Origin: Bacteroidia bacterium
Lineage (GTDB): Bacteria; Bacteroidota; Bacteroidia; Bacteroidales; Azobacteroidaceae
Direction: 5' to 3'
DNA: 56,713 nucleotides
Assembly: GCA_025999935.1 (NCBI GenBank)
Contig: BNXY01000014.1
Span: 1 to 56,713 of the forward strand
In this document: positions 17,495 through 26,900 of the stretch, piece by piece
Numbering within the stretch: position 1 is the first letter of the stretch
Layout of the letters: every line of letters begins with the position of its first letter
Program-made: the position numbers and the translations under genes
Notes under the pieces: model-generated
The model's database searches: none
What the model was told of the DNA's origin: nothing
Seen by the model: only the letters and a program-made list of their open reading frames with translations

Positions 17495-18199
17495 GTGTTA
17501 TTTACAAATCAACGTTTACTTCCGAAGAATGTCTTCAAGGAAGGAGAACTTGATGAAAAAAGCAATGTGCATTTTTTGCACATTGCAAATTCGGACAAAC
17601 CAATAAAGATATACAATCTCAATGTCATAATTTCTGTTGGATATCGTGTGAAATCACAGCAAGGCACCCTGTTCCGTATTTGGGCTACAAATGTATTAAA
17701 AGATTATATCCTACGCGGTTACGCCATAAATCAGCGGTTTGAGCGGTTGGAATATCGAATGGCTGAAAATGAAAAGAAGATAGATTTTTTCGTAAAAACA
17801 GCTTTACCACCGGTGGAAGGAGTTTATTTCGACGGGCAAATATTCGATGCATATAAATTTGCTGCAGAATTGATAAAAAGAGCTAAGAAATCAATAATTT
17901 TGATTGACAACTATGTGGATGAAAGTGTATTGACGATATTGTCGAAACGCACAGCTGGTGTTGATGCAGCTGTCTATACCGCAAAGATTTCCGCACAATT
18001 GCAACTTGATTTGGATAGACATAACGCACAATATCCGCCGATAACAATAACAGAAAAAGCAAATATCCACGACCGATTTTTATTGATAGACAATGATATA
18101 TATCACATCGGAGCTTCGCTCAAAGATTTAGGAAAAAAACTTTTTGCGTTTACGAAGATGGAGATGAAGGCGGAGGAATTGATGAAAAATATAAAATGA
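17495..18199 (+). CDS. 5'-truncated RhuM/ORF6N-type protein with PLD-like tail
   Basis: The 234-residue product matches the inside and end of RhuM-type proteins: KNVFKEGELDE, YNLNVIISVGYRVKSQQGT, FRIWATNVLKDYILRGYAIN. From about residue 100 it continues as the C-terminal domain also seen on ORF6N proteins (VEGVYFDGQIFDAYKFAAEL), ending in HDRFLLIDNDIYHIGASLKD, which resembles half of a phospholipase-D active site (HxR variant). The N-terminal winged-helix part, about 50 residues of WLTQ..IAELF type, is missing. A TAG lies directly upstream in frame, and the only start is a GTG. It is probably a damaged accessory gene, though its tail domain is intact. Confidence 0.65.
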   Translation: MLFTNQRLLPKNVFKEGELDEKSNVHFLHIANSDKPIKIYNLNVIISVGYRVKSQQGTLFRIWATNVLKDYILRGYAINQRFERLEYRMAENEKKIDFFVKTALPPVEGVYFDGQIFDAYKFAAELIKRAKKSIILIDNYVDESVLTILSKRTAGVDAAVYTAKISAQLQLDLDRHNAQYPPITITEKANIHDRFLLIDNDIYHIGASLKDLGKKLFAFTKMEMKAEELMKNIK

Positions 18200-18244
18200 G
18201 GAAAGAGAGCAATAAATAGATATTATCAAATAAATAAACTCATT

Positions 18245-19138
18245 ATGCACAACAAAGAACACGACAGAATGATGACCGAGCTGAGCCGGTTAATTGGAAA
18301 TCAAGAAAATTTGACTCAAGCAGATTTGGAAAAAATTGTAAATCAATTCAATAGCGGAAAAACTGTTCCAAAGGCACAACTAACGCCTCAACAACAAGCG
18401 GAAGATCTGGTTTACGAAGCCTACGAATTGTTTCCGAACAAAGTAGAAGAAGCATTAAAAAAAATAGAAAAAGCGCTGAAATTGAATCCGGATTGCATTG
18501 AAGCCTACGAATGTTTAGCAAATAATGCTCCTGATTTGGAAATGCATCTCGGATACCTCCGAAAAGGAATTGAGGCAGGTATGAAAATTTTCGGCGGCAA
18601 GTATCTGGAGAAAAACAGAGGTCATTTCTGGGGACTTACCGAAACTCGCCCTTTTATGCGCTGCCTGCAACAACTTGCCAATGCGTTTTTATTGACCAAT
18701 AATATAGACGAAGCAGTGAGTATTCTTGAGATGCTGCTTGATATGAATCCGAATGATAATCAGGGAATAAGATACCAATTGTTGCCGGCATTACTCGAAT
18801 TGGGAGAAGATGACAAATACAAAAAATATGATAAACTGTTTAATGACGAAAACAGTACATTTTTGCTTTTCAACCGAGCATTGTTCGCTTTCAAAACAAA
18901 AGGAAAGTGTCTTGCATCTGACAACAAATTGAAAGCAGCCATAGAAGCCAATAAATATGTTGCAAAAAAATTGTTGTCAAAGTCGCAACTACGCACGATA
19001 GCCGACAGCTATAGTTGGGGCGATGAGAACGAGGCAAAATACTATGTTGTAATGGCAAAAAGGGTGTGGCAAAAAACGGATGGCGCATTAGAATGGTTGA
19101 CATCCGAAACAAGCAAGACACAGATAAAGAGAAAATGA
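18245..19138 (+). CDS. Tetratricopeptide-repeat protein
   Basis: The 297-residue cytosolic protein has no signal peptide. Residues about 55-85 (AYELFPNKVEEALKKIEKAL, then LNPDCIEAYECLAN) and about 145-175 (LANAFLLTNNIDEAVSILEM, then NPNDNQGIRYQLL) are TPR units. Between them is GKYLEKNRGHFWGLTETRPF, a motif I associate with a conserved but uncharacterised TPR family. The function is unknown. It sits 45 nt after the truncated RhuM-type gene on the same strand and may share its transcript. Its location between two gene fragments suggests an accessory insertion. Confidence 0.7.
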   Translation: MHNKEHDRMMTELSRLIGNQENLTQADLEKIVNQFNSGKTVPKAQLTPQQQAEDLVYEAYELFPNKVEEALKKIEKALKLNPDCIEAYECLANNAPDLEMHLGYLRKGIEAGMKIFGGKYLEKNRGHFWGLTETRPFMRCLQQLANAFLLTNNIDEAVSILEMLLDMNPNDNQGIRYQLLPALLELGEDDKYKKYDKLFNDENSTFLLFNRALFAFKTKGKCLASDNKLKAAIEANKYVAKKLLSKSQLRTIADSYSWGDENEAKYYVVMAKRVWQKTDGALEWLTSETSKTQIKRK

Positions 19139-19230
19139 AACTTTCAGACGATATGAATGAAATTATTGAATAAATGTGTTTTTATAGAGATTATTACGCT
19201 TAATTCCATGAAAATATGTAATTTTGCAGC

Positions 19231-20424
19231 ATGGAAAATAAAGAAAAATCAGCAACAAACGAGTATCCTTTGGAACTCAATACCATGCCGGGTTTTGCAG
19301 GCTCATCCGCCTATTACCTGCGTTACGAAGACCCGCACAACAACGAAGCCTTGGTGGGCAAAGAGGCAAACGAATATTGGCGCAATGTCGATTTATATAT
19401 CGGTGGAACGGAACATGCAACCGGTCACTTGATTTACAGCCGTTTCTGGAACAAATTCCTGTTCGATAACGGAATTGTTGCAGAGGACGAGCCTTTCAAA
19501 AAACTGATTAATCAAGGAATGATACAAGGACGTTCCAATTTCGTTTACCGCATCAAAAATACCAATACATTCGTTTCGCTCGGATTAAAAAACCAATACG
19601 AGGTAACGCCTATTCACGTGGACGTCAATATCGTTTCAAACGATGTTTTGGATATGGAAGCTTTCAAAAATTGGAATCCCGAATACAAAACGGCGGAATT
19701 TATTTTAGAGGACGGCAAATATGTTTGTGGTTGGGCGGTAGAAAAGATGTCCAAGTCGATGTTCAATGTCGTGAATCCCGATGATGTGGTGGAAAAATTC
19801 GGCGCAGACACTTTGCGTTTGTACGAAATGTTTCTCGGTCCTTTGGAACAATCCAAACCTTGGGATACCAACGGCATTGACGGCGTTTCGCGTTTCTTAC
19901 GCAAGTTGTGGAATTTGTTCTTTAAGGACGATGCATTTACCGTTTCCGACGAACAACCGACTGCCGACGAATTGAAATCCATTCACAAATTAATCAAGAA
20001 AATCGGTCAGGATATCGAGAATTTCTCATTCAATACTTCCGTGTCGGCTTTCATGATTTGTGTCAATGAATTGACCACATTGAAATGCAACAAACGCACT
20101 GTTTTGAGCGATTTAACGATTGTGTTGTCGCCTTTTGCTCCGCATATCGCTGAAGAATTGTGGCATCGTTTGGGAAATACAACAACCGTTTGCGATGCGC
20201 ATTTCCCGGATTATAATGAGGAATATCTGAAAGAAAACTCAATAAAATATACCGTTTCTTTCAACGGCAAAGCCCGTTTCACCCTTGATTTTGCGGCAGG
20301 AACATCTTCGGAAGAGGTGGAAAAGGCGGTATTGGCAAACGAAACTTCCCAAAAATGGTTGGAAGGCAAAACACCGAAGAAAGTGATTGTTGTGCCGAAC
20401 AAAATTGTCAATATCGTGATTTAA
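19231..20424 (+). pseudogene. C-terminal 397 codons of leucyl-tRNA synthetase
   Basis: The frame is intact and strongly conserved but covers only the part after the CP1 editing domain of Leu[20 protein letters not shown] begins at residue about 15, [16 protein letters not shown] follows, then the catalytic [17 protein letters not shown] with KMSKS at 172-176, and finally the anticodon-binding helices and C-terminal domain. The HIGH half of the active site and the editing domain, about 500-550 residues, are absent. It cannot aminoacylate alone. The ATG at 19231 is 4 nt after a -7-like box, TAATTTTG (19219-19226). It may be a duplicated fragment, half of a split LeuRS, or an assembly join; absence of any stop or frameshift argues for recent origin or retained function. 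Confidence 0.8.
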
Positions 20425-20434
20425 CGGTTAATCG

Positions 20435-20488
20435 AAAATGCAGGCGGCGCTGTTTGAGTGATTTTCTAAACAGCGCCGTCTGCATTTT
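20435..20488. terminator. Strong bidirectional terminator
   Basis: The 21-nt arms 20435-20455 and 20468-20488 pair with a single G-T position. The stem has a GC-rich core (CAGGCGGCGCTG) flanked by AAAA and TTTT. It sits between the LeuRS fragment (plus) and the TldD-like fusion gene (minus), and can stop both. Confidence 0.85.
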
Positions 20489-20497
20489 AAACGAATT

Positions 20498-23400
20498 TTA
20501 CTGATTTCTCGCTTGATTTACCATAGGCGGTTTCCTGAAATTATCGACCCGGTCGCTTTGGATTTGCAATTCTTCAAACAAGATGGCATCGGGGACGATT
20601 ACGGAGATTAAATTACCGAAATTTCCATTGTAAATCATTTCCCGGTCGGAAACGGCGGCGATTCTTTTGAATGATTGGGCATCCAAATTCTTAATCATGG
20701 CCGAACGAATCCGTTTTTCTGTTCCGTCTGCAATATTAATCTGATAAAGTTCTAAAGGCATAGAGCCGTTACCGGCTGCATCCCGGACAATATAGGCATA
20801 GTCATAACCTTCTTCTTTGGCTAAGCGGAAAAGTTCCTTTCGCAGTTCTTCTTTCGATTTTGTGCGGGTGTCGCTCATTCTGACAACGCCTGTATTCGTA
20901 TATGCTCCGCCTCCGGCAAACAAAGAATGTCCGTTGGAATGGGGTACTTTGCTTGTCGGAACTCGGTCGTTCAATAAGGTTTTAAGAATACCGTTTTCGA
21001 CCAAAGTCAATTGGGCCGGAGGAATAACCGCTTGGGCGTCGATGGGTGTATAGCCCAACAATTTTATGCCGTTGTATTCGGGTGTTCCGGTTAAATCTTC
21101 AATAGTAATTTCCTTGGCGGTAATCCGTTTATCAATCATTTCTTCCAATCCGTTTCCTCCATAAGAAATGCCTTGCGAAGAGAGTGGTTTCCTTTCGGCA
21201 ATCAGAGAATAGTTGCCGAAGAAGTTGGAATAGAATGTCGTGACCACAGCCAATCCTTCGTATAAAACCGGCCCGGCATAAGCTTCTTTCAGTTTGGACG
21301 CTGCCATTTCTTCCAATAGTTTTTCTGCCAATTCCCGGCATTTTTTCTGAAGGTCTTCGATGGAAGGCAAATCTTTGGGATGCGCAAAGGTCAACTCAAA
21401 GCCGGCATGTAAATCTTCTCCGTCTTCCGTTTTCACTTGGCCTCCGACGTCTAAGTCAACATAAATATGAGGTAAACGAAACTCGGATTTTTCCGTATTG
21501 TAAAAATAAAATACGCCATTATAAATGCGAAGCGATACATTGGAATTGAATATCTCTTTGTAATCATTAAAGACGGCAGAGGCTGCTTTGACATATTCTT
21601 CGTATCGTTCTTTTTCCAAATTTATTTCAGGTATCCGAATATCGTTCATTACCACGGGTGTTGTTTTATCCCAATCCGGCAATTCCAAATCTTTGGCCGG
21701 GATATTCAATTGTTTGATGGCAGAAAGTTTTTGCTCGTAGGTTTCGGCTGCACTTTTGTAAACAGCGTCCAAATCGCGCCAGATGGTGTATCTGATTCCG
21801 CTCTCGTCATTATCTAAACAAGGCGCTCCGTCATAACCGGAAGTGCCGCCCGTTGTTCCGCTGAAATTTTCATCTGTGCATTGATAATCGCCCATCAACA
21901 AACGAGCGCCACCGGTACGGAATGAGTGGGATTTGGACGAAACAAGGCTACCACTGGAGGCGGAAATCACAAGTTGGTCAATATCACTTAAGGTATAGGC
22001 AATGAAGAATGGAGATTGTAAACCATTCATTTTTAATTCTTTCAAAGCCCGATCTGTTTCTTTTCGGATGGATTCGGCGATGATATCTTTACCTGAATTT
22101 TCCGTAGTCTTTTCGGCTTTCGGTTTGGGCAATACCGGAGGTTGGGATTGATTTTTTGCACTTTTCTGGGTTTCAATCTGCTTTACCAATAAAGCGGGAG
22201 AAATGCAAGAAACGGGGATGGAACCGGATTCCGCCCCGCAAATGCCATTAAAAACGGCATATTCGCTTCCGGATGCTTCAATTTGGGCGAACATGGCTAA
22301 AGGTGTACCAACCAAATCCACACCGCGTACCAATTCGTCGGGCCGTCCGTCGGTATAAATTCGGTAAACCACCAAGGGCGTTACGTTGAAAGCATTGGGA
22401 GAGTACCGGTTGGTATTCGTAAATCCGCCGGAAACTTCTTTGAAATAGTAAGCATATTCTTTGCCTTGCGATTTGGCTTCTTTCCGCAGTTTTTTGATTA
22501 ATTCATCCTGACTGAATTTTTGTGAACTTTCGACTAATAGATTGGATTGGCGGGAAATAGGCGGAGCGCCAACCTGTGCCCGGCCATGTCCGTTTGAATG
22601 AAGAGCGCCTTCGATAGGCGTGCGGGACATCAAAAAACCTTTCAAAACGCCATTCTTGACAACTTCCACTTTTTGTGAGCGAATTCCTTCATCGTCAAAC
22701 AGATAATATCCGTTTAAAGGCGTTTGTTTATAATATTTCATCGTCGGGTCAAAAGTCACGGACAGATGTTTGGGTAGCACCCTTTCTCCGATTTTCTTCT
22801 TGAAAGTCTGGGCGTCCGTTTCCTGTTTCAAACGGGAGCCTTCTACTCTATGACCGAATATTTCATGAAAAAATACGCCGGCAGCTTCCGGAGAAAGAAT
22901 GGCGGGGCCGGTAAAAGATTCTACAACAGGCGCTTTTTTCAAAGCAGAAATCATTTGGCTTATATTTCTTACACTTTGTAAAACTTCTTCATCAGAAGGT
23001 AATTCTTCCAGCGAAAATGCAAGCCATGTTTTAGCCAACGGCAACTCCATTCCGTCGTCAGCCAAGGCTTCGGCGGTCAATGCCAATTGGAATGAAACCG
23101 AATTTTGAGCCAATTCCCGGCCTTCGGTATCTACAAATATTTTGCGCGAAAGGGAAGCGGATAATATAGCTACTCCATCCAAAATATCGTCGTTTTCATC
23201 AAAGATTTTGGAATATTTCCGCACTTTTTCTTCCCATATTTTCGGGTCAATATGCAAGTCTTCCCAAGCGATAGGTGTTTCATAATAGTTCTCTACTTTT
23301 TCAACGGAAAAATCAGGAGATTTATCTTCCTGTTCCACCTTGACCGCCATATTGGCTTTCACTTGGTCGTAGATTTGAACGTCCTGTTTGTATAACTCAT

Positions 23401-23803
23401 CCAATTGCGTCCAGATAGCGTTGCGAAGTATTTTCGGATTATTATCAATCGAAATATATTCTCCGCTTATTTGTAAACCGGAATATCCGCCATAGCCCGA
23501 CTCCCTGATTTCATGGGAATTATCCAAATTTCCGTCCCCAACGCGCAAGCCGGAAGATAAAATATGGGTAGGCGCGCCCAAGCGGGGAGATGTTTGCAAG
23601 CGCCCCAGTCGTCCTACGCAATTGATGGATTGCATTTCATCCAATCGTAAAAAAATATAATAAGCAGGCGTTGCTTGTTCTTTCAAAATCGAAAAATTTC
23701 GGTTCAATTCGGATTGCAGGGTGTTAAAGATAGGGTCTTGTCCGCGGGATACAAAAGTTCCCCAACCGATACACAATAAGAGGATAAAAATACGTTTATT
23801 CAT
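20498..23803 (-). CDS. Exported TldD-TldE-like tandem fusion protease
   Basis: The 1101-residue product has a signal peptide (MNKRIFILLLCIGWGTF, cleavage near SRGQ). It consists of two TldD/PmbA-type halves joined by a linker (about 545-580) rich in Lys, Gln and Pro. The first half has the zinc motif HEIFGH at 313-318, then SLKQETD-like sequence and GICGAESGSIPVSCISPALL. The second half aligns to it, for example PHSNGHSLFAGGGAYTNTG against LHSNGHGRAQVGAPP, but HEIFGH is replaced by SNFFGN. The protein thus resembles an active TldD and an inactive TldE on one chain. A TATCTTTG -7 box lies upstream on this strand at 23846-23839. Double-domain proteins of this size are, to my knowledge, present in other Bacteroidota. 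Confidence 0.82.
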   Translation of the reverse strand: MNKRIFILLLCIGWGTFVSRGQDPIFNTLQSELNRNFSILKEQATPAYYIFLRLDEMQSINCVGRLGRLQTSPRLGAPTHILSSGLRVGDGNLDNSHEIRESGYGGYSGLQISGEYISIDNNPKILRNAIWTQLDELYKQDVQIYDQVKANMAVKVEQEDKSPDFSVEKVENYYETPIAWEDLHIDPKIWEEKVRKYSKIFDENDDILDGVAILSASLSRKIFVDTEGRELAQNSVSFQLALTAEALADDGMELPLAKTWLAFSLEELPSDEEVLQSVRNISQMISALKKAPVVESFTGPAILSPEAAGVFFHEIFGHRVEGSRLKQETDAQTFKKKIGERVLPKHLSVTFDPTMKYYKQTPLNGYYLFDDEGIRSQKVEVVKNGVLKGFLMSRTPIEGALHSNGHGRAQVGAPPISRQSNLLVESSQKFSQDELIKKLRKEAKSQGKEYAYYFKEVSGGFTNTNRYSPNAFNVTPLVVYRIYTDGRPDELVRGVDLVGTPLAMFAQIEASGSEYAVFNGICGAESGSIPVSCISPALLVKQIETQKSAKNQSQPPVLPKPKAEKTTENSGKDIIAESIRKETDRALKELKMNGLQSPFFIAYTLSDIDQLVISASSGSLVSSKSHSFRTGGARLLMGDYQCTDENFSGTTGGTSGYDGAPCLDNDESGIRYTIWRDLDAVYKSAAETYEQKLSAIKQLNIPAKDLELPDWDKTTPVVMNDIRIPEINLEKERYEEYVKAASAVFNDYKEIFNSNVSLRIYNGVFYFYNTEKSEFRLPHIYVDLDVGGQVKTEDGEDLHAGFELTFAHPKDLPSIEDLQKKCRELAEKLLEEMAASKLKEAYAGPVLYEGLAVVTTFYSNFFGNYSLIAERKPLSSQGISYGGNGLEEMIDKRITAKEITIEDLTGTPEYNGIKLLGYTPIDAQAVIPPAQLTLVENGILKTLLNDRVPTSKVPHSNGHSLFAGGGAYTNTGVVRMSDTRTKSKEELRKELFRLAKEEGYDYAYIVRDAAGNGSMPLELYQINIADGTEKRIRSAMIKNLDAQSFKRIAAVSDREMIYNGNFGNLISVIVPDAILFEELQIQSDRVDNFRKPPMVNQARNQ

Positions 23804-23912
23804 TATATGTAATTGTAAATATTTTGTAATTAAAACGACAAAGATATAAATATGTTACAACATATCCATTTTATTTTTAACTTAGTAGCCGATATTTAAT
23901 AAAAAATAAGAT

Positions 23913-26900
23913 ATGAAAACGAATTTTCTGCTTTGGATAGCTTGTTTCTTAGCATTTTCAACAACGGCTCAAACGCCTCAAATAATAGCTGCAAAAGAGA
24001 TAAAACCGGATACATACACCTATTTGTGGGATAAAGTAGCTCAATTGGAAGAACAATCGCTGCCACAATCAGGTTTAGAAATAGTCAATCAAATCTATCA
24101 TAAAGCTTTGGATGCGGGCGATAGTCCGGAATTAATCAAAGCGCTTATTTTCCAGCTTAAATATGAAACGGTTATCGACAAGGATAAACTTCCCGATAAA
24201 ATTGTAGAAATAGAGCGATTTGTTCAAGCAGATAAAAACAAGGTGGAACAAGCGGTACTCTATTCGCTTTTGGCAGAATTGTATCAGAATTATTATCAGG
24301 CACATAGTCGGGAAATCAATCAACGGACTGCCGTACAGGGAGATGCTCCCAAAGACCTCCGCGAATGGCCGGCCAATCTTTTTATTCAAAAAGTGGCCGA
24401 TTGTGTGAACGGGTCTTTGCAACCGGCAAAAGAGTTGCAAAATACGAATGTGTTGGATTACAAGAATATATTGACCGAAGGCGAATCTTCCCGGATTCTG
24501 CGCCCCACGCTCTATGATTTTCTGGTTCATCGAGGCATTGACTTGTTGAATCGATTGGTTCAAGATTTCCGGACACAAAATTATTTTCTGCAAACCAAAC
24601 TGTCGGCTAAGGAAAATTTTGCGCCGGTAAAGGAATTTGTAAATCTTTCGCTTGCGGCAAACGAATATGATTTTGTGCCGCAGATTTTGAAATTGTATCG
24701 GCAATTGTTGGTTTTTCGACAAGGGATTGCGGGTCAAGCCCGCAATGACAAAGACGGTGAATTGGCTTTGTTGATGGCGGATCTGGATAGATTGGCGTTT
24801 GTTCGGATTAATTCTCAAATCGGCGAATCAAGCAGTGAATATATAAACGCATTGAAACAATTGAAAAAACAATATACCGGAAATGATTTTTGCGTGGAAA
24901 TTCTGTACAAAGAAGCCTCTTTTTATTATGAAAACAGAAATCAGGTCAACACCTATTCAAACGACAGTTTTGACAAACAAAGAAACGATAATCTTAGAGA
25001 AGCTTATGAAATTTGTCTGGAAGGAATTAAAAAATATTCGGATTACAAAAGAATCGGATTATTAAAAAATCTTTTGAGCGAAATAACCCAATCGTCTTTA
25101 TTTGCAACATCCGAAAATGCGATTTATCCGGGAAAAGACTTGGAATTAAAAATCAGATATAAAAATTTCAATCAACTCCGAATCGAAATCTATCAAATTA
25201 AAGCGCCGGTAAGCGTTTATCTCAATGACTGGACACGGAATGGGCAATATGAAAAAACAGGAACTTTAGTCAAAACGGAAACGATTGGATTGGCTAATAT
25301 TTATCCCTATCTGGAACAAGATACAACGATAAAAATTCCAATGACCGGATTAGGTAATTACGAATATGCCATTTATGCCGATTCCTTAAAAAGAGAACCG
25401 GCAAATCAGCAATTTTCCGTCAGTCGTTTGGCGGTCGTTTCAAGAGGATTCAATGGAAAAGGAGAATATTTAGTTGTTGACCGTTTGAGTGGAAAACCCA
25501 TTGAGAAGGCTTATATTCAATTCTATAAACGAAAGAGTAATTATTTGGAGTTAGCGCCTAATAAAACGCTTGTTACCGATAAATTGGGCTTGGCCTTTGG
25601 CGACGGCGAGCGGGATGTCGATTTTTATCAGGTTTCCTTTGGAAATGATACGGCATTGATTACCTCTCCTGTTCCCTGGATTTCAACGTATAATGATAAT
25701 CCGGACGCCATTTCTCACCGCTTAAATATCTTTACCGACCGAAGTATTTACCGACCGGGGCAAACGGTTTATTTCAAGGGAATTGCTTATGAAACAGGAA
25801 AAAATCGGCAGCAGGTTTCTCCGAATAAGAAATATACGGTTATTTTTAGGGATGCCAATGGTAAAGAAATTGCAAAACAGGAATTGACCACCAATGAATT
25901 TGGTTCTTTGCATGGCGAATTTGTTGTTCCGCAAGGTTTACTAACCGGAAATTTTTCAATTCAATCGGAAGATGGGGCTTATATGTTCTTCCGTGTAGAA
26001 GAATATAAACGTCCGACTTTTGATATTCGGTTTGATAAAAATGAAAAAGCCTATCGCTTCGGAGATGAAATAACCGTCGAAGGAGAAGTAAAATCCTTTT
26101 CGGGAATTAACAAGCCGGATGCCACGGTTCAATACCGGATTACGCGGCGGAATCATGGTTTTTATACTCGTAATTGGAGAGAACCGGTGCAGATAACCAG
26201 CGGAAATGTTCAAACCGGTGCGGACGGAAAATTTAAAATTTCTTTTGTTGCTGATAAGATATTTGAAGATAAGGATTCTAAGCATGTCGCTTATACGTAT
26301 GAAATAGAAGCAACCATTACGGATACCAATGGGGAAACGCAAAATGCAAAAACGACCGTTTCCATCGGCGATATATCCATAAATTTAAGAATTACTAATT
26401 TGTTGAAAGTAATAGATAAGAATGATTTTCCTTCGATTATAATAAGCGCTTTGAATTTAAATGGTAATCCGGTTCAGGTAAAAGGAATTTACGAAATATA
26501 CAGCCTGAAACTGAATGATAAATCCAAATTGAACTGGGAACCCGAAGATTGGAGCCTCGACAAAAAAGTATTATCCGGAAGTTTTGATGCAGGAAAAGAA
26601 ATGGATATTCTCTTGTGGAAATCATTACCTTCGGGCCATTACCGGCTCATTGCCAAAACGAAAGGCGAAACGGAATCGGCAACCAGTGAAACTCAACAGG
26701 ATTTCTCTTTGGCTTCAACGAAAGATAAAAAACCGCCTATTCCGGCAATTCAATGGTTGATGACTCCAAAAACAACTTGCGAATCGGGAGAAAAAGCCGA
26801 AATCATTTATGGTTCATCAGCTAAAAATGTGTACGTGCTTTATGAAATATTTCAACAAAATGGCAAAAAAATAGCTGCTTCGCGATTTACATTGAATAAT

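Noticed and set aside
17284..20497. Possible complete mobile element in the accessory patch
   Set aside because: No transposase, integrase, terminal inverted repeats or target duplications could be found; only fragments and a TPR gene.
24132..24818. Minus-strand open frame of 228 codons inside the A2M gene
   Set aside because: It is antisense to a continuous secreted protein, and its composition is typical of a reversed coding frame.
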